Positions 56,250-64,000 of a DNA stretch of 64,000 nucleotides are shown here, piece after piece (positions within the stretch are counted from its first letter, which is position 1; every line of letters starts with the position of its first letter). The DNA is from Eunapius fragilis (lineage: Eukaryota; Porifera; Demospongiae; Spongillida; Spongillidae). The position numbers and the translations under genes were made by a program. The DNA lies in assembly GCA_963681505.1 (NCBI GenBank), contig OY811992.1, positions 124,001 through 188,000 on the forward strand. Direction: 5' to 3'. The notes beneath the pieces are model-generated. The model ran no database searches and was not told the DNA's origin. It was given only the letters and a program-made list of their open reading frames with translations.

Positions 56250-58659
56250 CAATGAATTAATGCCAATTGGGCCAATTGGTTTCAACGGCCCAATTGGCTC
56301 GATATGTACTATGTATGCAAATTGGGCCATTTGGTTCCACCGGCCCAATTGGTGCGATATGTCCCAATGAGTTAATGCCAATTGGGCCAATCGGCTCCAT
56401 CGGCCCAATAGGCGCGATATGTACTATGTATGCCAATTGGGCCAATTGGTTCCACGGGCCCAATTGGTACGATATGTCTCAATGAATTATTGCCAATTGG
56501 GCCAATTGGTTCCATCGGCCCAACTGGCACGATATGTACTATGTATGCCAATTGGGCCAATTGGTTCCACGGGCCCAATTGGTGCGATATGTCCCAATGA
56601 ATTAATGCCTATTGGGCCAATTGGTTCCGTCGGCCCAATTGGCGCGATATGTACTATGTATGCCAATTGGGCCAATTGTTTCCACGGGCCCAATTGGCGC
56701 GATATGACCCAATGAATTAATGCCAATTGGGCCAATTGGTTCCTTCGGCCAAATTGGCGCGATATGTACTATTTATGCCAATTGGGCCTATTGGTTCCAC
56801 GGGCCCAATTGGTACGATATGTCTAAATGAATTATTGCCAATTGGGCCAATTGGTTTCATCGGCCCAATTGGCGCGATATGTCCTATTGATGCCAAATCG
56901 GCCAATTGGTTCCATCGGTCCAATTGGCGCGATATGTAATATTTATGCCAATTGGGCCAATTGGTTCCACGGGCTCAAATGGTGCGATACGTCTAAATGA
57001 ATTGATGCCAAATGGGCCAATTGGTTCCATCGGCCCAATTGGCGCGATATGTACTACGTATGCCAATTGGGCCAATTGGGCCAATTGGTTCCACGGGCCC
57101 AATTGGTACGATATGTCTCAATGAATTAATGCCAATTGGGCCAATTGGTTCCATCGGCCCAATCGGCGCGATATGTACTATGTATGCCAATTGGGCCAAT
57201 TGGTTCCACCGGCCCAATTGGTGCGATATGTCCCAATGAGTTAATGCAAATTGGGCCAATTGGCTCCATCGGCCCAATTGGCGCGATATGTACTATGTAT
57301 GCCAATTGGGCCAATTGGTTCCACGGGCCCAATTGGTACGATATGTCTCAATGAATTAATGCCAATTGGGCCAATTGGTTCCATCGGCCCAAATGGCGCG
57401 ATATGTACTATGTATGCATATTGGGCCAATTGGTTCCACGGGCCCAATTGGTGCGATATGTCCCAATGAATTAATGCCAATTGGGCCAATTGGTTTCAAC
57501 GGCCCAATTGGCTCGATATGTACTATGTATGCAAATTGGGCCATTTGGTTCCACCGGCCCAATTGGTGCGATATGTCCCAATGAGTTAATGCCAATTGGG
57601 CCAATCGGCTCCATCGGCCCAATAGGCGCAATATGTACTATGTATGCCAATTGGGCCAATTGGTTCCACGGGCCCAATTGGTACGATATGTCTCAATGAA
57701 TTATTGCCAATTGGGCCAATTGGTTCCATCGGCCCAACTGGCACGATATGTACTATGTATGCCAATTGGCCCAATTGGTGCGATATGTCCCAATGAATTA
57801 ATGCCTATTGGGCCAATTGGTTCCGTCGGCCCAATTAGCGCGATATGTACTATGTATGCCAATTGGGCCAATTGGTTCCACGGGCCCAATTGGCGCGATA
57901 TGACCCAATGAATTAATGCCAATTGGGCCAATTGGTTCCTTCGGCCAAATTGGCGCGATATGTACTATTTATGCCAATTGGGCCTATTGGTTCCACGGGC
58001 CCAATTGGTACGATATGTCTAAATGAATTATTGCCAATTGGGCCAATTGGTTTCATCGGCCCAATTGGCGCGATATGTCCTATTGATGCCAAATCGGCCA
58101 ATTGGTTCTATCGGTCCAATTGGCGCGATATGTAATATTTATGCCAATTGGGCCAATTGGTTCCACGGGCTCAAATGGTGCGATACGTCTAAATGAATTG
58201 ATGCCAAATGGGCCAATTGGTTCCATCGGCCCAATTGGCGCGATATGTACTACGTATGCCAATTGGGCCAATTGGGCCAATTGGTTCCACGGGCCCAATT
58301 GGTACGATATGTCTCAATGAATTAATGCCAATTGGGCCAATTGGTTCCATCGGCCCAATCGGCGCGATATGTACTATGTATGCCAATTGGGCCAATTGGT
58401 TCCACCGGCCCAATTGGTGCGATATGTCCCAATGAGTTAATGCAAATTGGGCCAATTGGCTCCATCGGCCCAATTGGCGCGATATGTACTATGTATGCCA
58501 ATTGGGCCAATTGGTTCCACGGGCCCAATTGGTACGATATGTCTCAATGAATTAATGCCAATTGGGCCAATTGGTTCGATCGGCCCAATTGGCGCGATAT
58601 GTACTATGTATGCATATTGGGCCAATTGGTTCCACCGGCCCAATTGGTGCGATATGTCC
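56250..58659. repeat. About 1.2-kb tandem duplication in the CCAATTGG satellite
   Basis: Landmarks at 56267, 56727 and 57012 recur at 57481, 57923 and 58208. The offset changes from 1214 to 1196 because the second copy lost 18 bp near 57765. Both copies contain a triple 'caattgggccaattgggcc' variant (57065 and 58261) that also appears near 62170 and 62810. Confidence 0.85.
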
Positions 58660-61600
58660 CAATGAGTTAATGCCAATTGGGCCAATCGGCTCCATCGGCC
58701 CAATTGGCGCGATATGTACTATGTATGCCAATTGGGCCAATTGGTTCCACGGGCCCAATTGGTACGATATGTCTCACAAAATTAATGCCAATTGGGCCAA
58801 TTGGTTCCATCGGCCCAATTGGCGCGATATGTACGATGTATGCCAATTGGGCCAATTGGTTTCACGGGCCCAATTGGTGCGATTTGTCCCAATGAGTTAA
58901 TGCCAATTGGGCCAAATGGTTCCATCGGCCCAATTGGTGCGATATGTCCCAATGAGTTAATGCAAATTGGGCCAATTGGCTCCATCGGCCCAATTGGTGC
59001 GATATGTACTATGTATGCCAATTGGTCCAATTGGTTCCTCGGGCCCAATTGGTACGATATGTCTCAATGAATTAATGCCAATTGGGCCAATTGGTTCCAT
59101 AGGCCCAATTGGCGCGATATGTACTATGTATGCCAATTGGGCCAATTGGTTCCACCGGCCCAATTGGTGCGATATGTCCCAATGAGTTAATGCCAATTGG
59201 GCCAATCGGCTCCATCGGCCCAATTGGCGCGATATGTACTATGTATGCCAAATGGGCCAATTGGTTCCACGGGCCCAATTGGTACGATATGTCTCAATGA
59301 ATTATTGCCAATTGGGCCAATTGGTTCCATCGGCCCAACTGGCACGATATGTACTATGTATGCCAATTGGGCCAATTGGTTCCACGGGCCCAATTGGTGC
59401 GATATGTCCCAATGAATTAATGCCAATTGGGCCAAATGGTTCCATCGGCCCAATTGGCGCGATATGTACTATGTATGCCAATTGGGCCAATTAGTTCCAC
59501 GGGCCCAATTGGTACGATATGTCTCAATGAATTAATGCCAATTGGGCCAATTGGTTCCACCGGCCCAATTGGTGCGATATGTCCCAATGAATTAATGCCA
59601 ATTGGGCCAATTGGATCCATCGGCCCAATTGGCGCGATATGTACTATGCATGCCAAATGGGCCAATTGGTTCCATCGGCCCAAATGGCGCGATATATACT
59701 ATTGATGCCAATTGGGCCAATTGGTACCATTGGCCCAATTGGCGCGATAAGTAATATTTATGCCAATTGGGCCAATTGGTTCCACGGGCCCAATTCGTGC
59801 GATATGTCCCCTTAAATTAATGCCAATTGGGCCAATTGCTTTCATCGGCCCAATTGGCACCATATGTACTATGTATGCCAATTGGGCCAATTGGTTCCAC
59901 GGGCCCAATTGGTACGATATGTCTCACTAAGTTAATGCCAATTGGGCCAATTGGTTCCATCGGCCCAATTGGCGCGATATGTACTATGTATGCCAAATGG
60001 GCCAATTGGTTCCACGGCCCAATTGGTACGATATGTCTCAATGAATTATTGCCAATTGGGCCAATTGGTTCCATCGGCCCAACTGGCACGATTTGTACTA
60101 TGTATGCCAATTGGGCCAATTGGTTCCACGGGCCCAATTGGTGCGATATGTCCCAATGAATTAATGCCAATTGGGCCAAATGGTTCCATCGGCCCAATTG
60201 GCACGATATGTACTATGTATGCCAATTGGGCCAATTGGTTCCACGGGCCCAATTGGAACGATATGTCTCACTAAATTAATGCCAATTGGGCCAATTGGTT
60301 CCATCGGCCCAATTGGCGCGATATGTACTATGTATGCCAATTGGGCCAATTGGTTCCACGGGCCCAATTGGTGCGATTTGACCCAATTGGTTAATGCAAA
60401 TTGGGCCAATTGGTTCCATAGGCCCAATTGGTGCGATATGTCCCAATGAATTAATGCCAATTGGGCCAATTGGTTCCATAGGCCCAATTGGCGCGATATG
60501 TACTATGTATGCCAATTGGGCCAATTGGTTCCACGGGCCCAATTGGTACGATATGTCTCAATGAATTAATGCCAATTGGGCCAATTGGTTCCATCGGCCC
60601 ATTTGGCGCGATATGTACTATGAATGCCAATTGGGCCAATTGGTTCCACGGGCCCAATTGGTACGATATGTCTCACAAAATTAATGCCAATTGGGCCAAT
60701 TCGTTCCATCGGCCCAAATGGCGCGATATGTACTATGTATGCCAAATGAGCCAATTGGTTCCACGGGCACAATAGGTGCGATATGTCCCAATGAGTTAAT
60801 GCCAATTGGGCCAATTGGTTCCATCGACCCAATTGGTGCGATATGTCTCACAAAATTAATGCCAATTGGGCCAATTCGTTCCATCGGCCCAATTGGCGCG
60901 ATATGTACTATGTATGCCAATTGGGCCAATTGGTTCCACGGGCACAATAGGTGCGATATGTCCCGATGAATTTATGCCAATTGGGACAATTGGTTCCATC
61001 GGCCCAATTGGCGCGATATGTACTATGTATGCCAATTGGGCCAATTGGTTCCACGGGCCCAATTGGTCAATGAATTAATGCCAATTGGGCCAATTGGTTC
61101 CATCGGCCCAATTGGCGCGATATGTCCTATTGATGCCAATTGGGCCAATTGGTTCCATGGGCCCATTTGGCGCGATATGTAATATTTATGCCAATTGGGC
61201 CAATTGGTTCCACGGGCCCAATTGGTGCGATATGTCCCAATGAATTAATGCCAATTGGGCCAATTGGTTTCATCGGCCCAATTGGCACGATATGTGCTAT
61301 GTATGCCAATGGGGCCAATTGGTTCCACAGGCCCACTTGGTTCGATATGTCTCACTAGATTAATGCTATTTGGGCCAATTGATTCCATCGGCCCAATTGG
61401 CGCAATATGTACTATAAATGCCAATTGGGCCAATTGGTTCCACGGGCCCAATTTGTGCGATATGTCCCAATGAATTAATGCCAATTGGGCCAATTGGTTC
61501 CATCGGCCCAATTGGCGCGATATGTACTATTTGTGCCAATTGGGCCAATTGGTTCCACCGGCCCAATTGGTGCGATATGTCCCAATGAGTAAATGTCAAT

Positions 61601-63495
61601 TGGGCCAATTGGCTCCATCGGCCCAATTGGCGCGATATGTACTATGTTTGCCAATTGGGCCAATTGGTTCCACCGGCCCAATTGGTGCGATATGTCCCAA
61701 TGAATGAATGCCAATTGGGCCAATTGGTTCCATCAGCCCAATTGGCGCGATATGTCCTATTGATGCCAATTGGGCCAATTGGTTCCACGGGCCCAACTGG
61801 TACGATATGTCTAAATGATTTATTGCCAATTGGGCCAATTGGTTCCTTCGGCCCAATTGGCGCGATATGTACTACTTATGCCAATTGGGCCAATTTGGTC
61901 CATGGGCCCAATTGGTACGATATGTCTAAATGAATTATTGCCAATTGGGCCAATTGGTTCCATCGGCCCAATTGGCGCGATATGTCCTATTGATGCCAAT
62001 TGGGCCAATTGCCTCCATCGGTCCAATTGGCGCGATATATAATATTTATGCCTATTGGGCCAATTGGTTCCACGGGCTCAATTGGTGCGATACGTCCCAA
62101 TGAATTGATGCCAATTGGGCCAATTGGTTCCATCGGCCCAATTGGCGCGATATGTACTACGTATGCCAATTGGGCCAATTGGGCCAATTGGTTCCTCCGG
62201 CCCAATTGGTACGATATGTCTCAATGAATTAATGCCAATTGGGCCAATTGGTTCCATCGGCCCAATTGGCGCGATATGTACTATGTATGCCAATTGGGCC
62301 AATTTGTTCCACGGGCCCAATTGGTGCGATATGTCCCAATGAATTAATGCCAATTGGGCCATTTGGTTCCGTCGGCCCAATTGGCACGATATGTACTATG
62401 TATGCCAATTGGGCCAATTGGTTCCACGGGCCCAATTGGCGCGATATGACCCAATGAATTAATGCCAATTGGGCCAATTGGTTCCTTCGGCCAAATTGGC
62501 GCGATATGTACTATTTATGCCAATTGGGCCTATTTGTTCCACGGGCCCAATTGGTACGATATGTCTAAATGAATTATTGCCAATTGGGCCAATTGGTTTC
62601 ATCGGCCCAATTGGCGCGATATGTCCTATGGATGCCAATTCGGCCAATTGGTTCCATCGGTCCAATTGGCGCGATATGTAATATTTATGCCAATTGGGCC
62701 AATTGGTTCCACGGGCTCAATTGGTGCGATACGTCTAAATGAATTGATGCCAATTGGGCCAATTGGTTCCATCGGCCCAATTGGCGCGATATGTACTACG
62801 TATGCCAATTGGGCCAATTGGGCCAATTGGTTCCACAGGCCCAATTGGTACGATATGTCTCAATGAATTAATGCCAATTGGGCCAATTGGTTCCATCGGC
62901 CCAATCGGCGCGATATGTACTCTGTATGCCAATTGGGCCAATTGGTTCCACCGGCCCAATTGGTGCGATATGTCCCAATGAGTTAATGCAAATTGGGCCA
63001 ATTGGCTCCATCGGCCCAATTGGCGCGATATGTACTATGTATGCCAATTGGGCCAATTGGTTCCACGGGCCCAATTGGTACGATATGTCTCAATGAATTA
63101 ATGCCAATTGGGCCAATTGGTTCCATCGGCCCAATTGGCGCGATATGTACTATGTATGCAAATTGGGCCAATTGGTTCCACCGGCCCAATTGGTGCGATA
63201 TGTCCCAATGAATTAATGCCAATTGGGCCAATTGGTTCCATCGGCCCAATTGGCGCGATATGTACTATGTATGCCAATTGGGCCAATTGGTTCCACCGGC
63301 CCAATTTGTACGATATGTCTCACTAAAATAATGCCAATTGGGCCATTTCGTTCCATCGGCCCAATAGGCGCGATATGTACTATGTATGCCAATTGGGCCA
63401 ATTGGTTCCACGGGCCCAATAGGTACGATATGTCCCAATGAGTTAATGCCAATTGGGACAATTGGTTCCATCGGCCCAATTGGCGCGATATGAAT

Positions 63496-64000
63496 CAGGT
63501 ATGCTCGGGGTGGCATTTAATACAGATAGAGGAGTGGTTACTGCTATCTTCCATGTGTGCAGTGGTTTGCTCATATTGCATGTCTCATCAACACCTCGAT
63601 GCTAAGATAGTCAATATTTCCCATAGAGATGTATGGGTGGTTTCCCATAGGAATGTATGGGTTGGAACCTACTTTTGAATCGCTTGGTTAACCCATACCG
63701 AAGCAGGTATGCTCGGGGTGGCATTTAAAACAGATAGAGGAGTGGTTACTGCTATCTTACATGTGTGCAGTGGTTTCCTCATATTGCATGTCTCATCAAC
63801 ACCGCGATGCTAAGATAGTCAAAAATTTCCCATTGAAATGTATGGGTGGGAACCTACTTTTGAATCGCTTGGTTAACCCATACCGAAGCAGGTATGCTCG
63901 GGGTGGCATTTAAAACAGATAGAGGAGTGGATGCTGCTATCTTCCATGTGTGCAGTGGTTTGCTCATATTGCATGTCTCATCAACACCTCGATGCTAAGA
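63496..64000 (+). repeat. 185/208-bp tandem repeat, truncated by window end
   Basis: Units begin with 'caggtatgctcggggtggca' at 63496, 63704 and 63889, giving lengths of 208 and 185 bp. The first unit carries an extra block of about 22 bp in which 'cccata.g.aatgtatggg' is duplicated. At least a third unit continues past the window. Identity between units is high. Confidence 0.92.

Larger units (their letters stand above)
51668..63490. repeat. CCAATTGG/GGGCCC satellite with 115-bp dimer
   Basis: Monomers of about 55 bp (ending 'gatatgtactatgtatgc') and about 60 bp (ending 'gatatgtcccaatgaatt') alternate to give a 115-bp dimer. Each monomer contains CCAATTGG two or three times, the run 'ccaattgggccaattgg', and in one type GGGCCC. 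The unit is dyad-symmetric at many scales, so the two strands look alike. Open frames reading GPIGPIG, NWANWFH or LGQLVP repeat every 115 bp and are artefacts. Confidence 0.95.

Noticed and set aside
51668-63490. Frames reading GPIGPIG, NWANWFH, LGQLVPSAQLARY repeated every 115 bp
   Set aside because: Translations of the 55/60-bp satellite in both strands with regular stops. No independent coding evidence.

Overview
This window is eukaryotic, most likely from an animal and probably an invertebrate. It is almost entirely satellite and transposon DNA, and I find no intact host gene. The organism call rests on indirect evidence: one Ty3/gypsy-type LTR retrotransposon primed by what looks like a metazoan-type tRNA-Leu, several palindromic (MITE-like) elements, and more than 50 kb of tandem satellites in nested higher-order units. 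The species cannot be told from the sequence.

Layout. (1) 1-9335: a composite satellite in which arrays of a 12-bp/6-bp G-rich minisatellite (GGTAGTGGGATT / GGTAGT) alternate with about 481-bp blocks made of eight monomers of about 62 bp. (2) 9339-13806: a non-satellite island. It holds a 267-bp inverted repeat with an 1.1-kb spacer, a diverged third copy of the same repeat, a 71-bp tandem repeat, small microsatellites and a hairpin cluster. (3) 13807-15443: the composite satellite again, in inverted orientation, so the island is flanked by inverted satellite. (4) 15510-51667: a satellite of about 30-37 bp built on the perfect 18-bp palindrome TGACTCCTGCAGGAGTCA, arranged in long tandem units (2.8 kb, 3.7 kb, 1.3 kb). 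Inside it lie the retrotransposon (22928-27913), several copies of an 852-855 bp composite foldback element (here called E), an older relative of E (42288-43054), another piece of composite satellite (36862-38508) and an inverted satellite segment whose breakpoints fall inside the palindrome. (5) 51668-63490: a third satellite built on CCAATTGG/GGGCCC dyads, with alternating 55- and 60-bp monomers (115-bp dimer) and its own 860-bp and about 1.2-kb tandem duplications. (6) 63496-64000: the start of a 185/208-bp tandem repeat.

The only recognisable protein-coding sequence is the retrotransposon. It has gag with a zinc knuckle, an aspartic protease, reverse transcriptase, RNase H and integrase. 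A frameshift at the start of the RT domain breaks it. Its 117-bp LTRs differ at one base, a 4-bp target duplication is present, and the empty target site is preserved in the neighbouring satellite units, so the insertion postdates the satellite duplications. The many long open frames elsewhere are by-products of repeat periods and are not annotated as genes.

The most interesting signal is the E family. It has a hairpin at one end and a large palindrome of about 284-295 bp at the other. The palindrome arms of the two subfamilies have diverged from each other while staying symmetrical within each copy. A second 133-bp palindrome with a 9-bp target duplication is nested in E and absent from the older relative.
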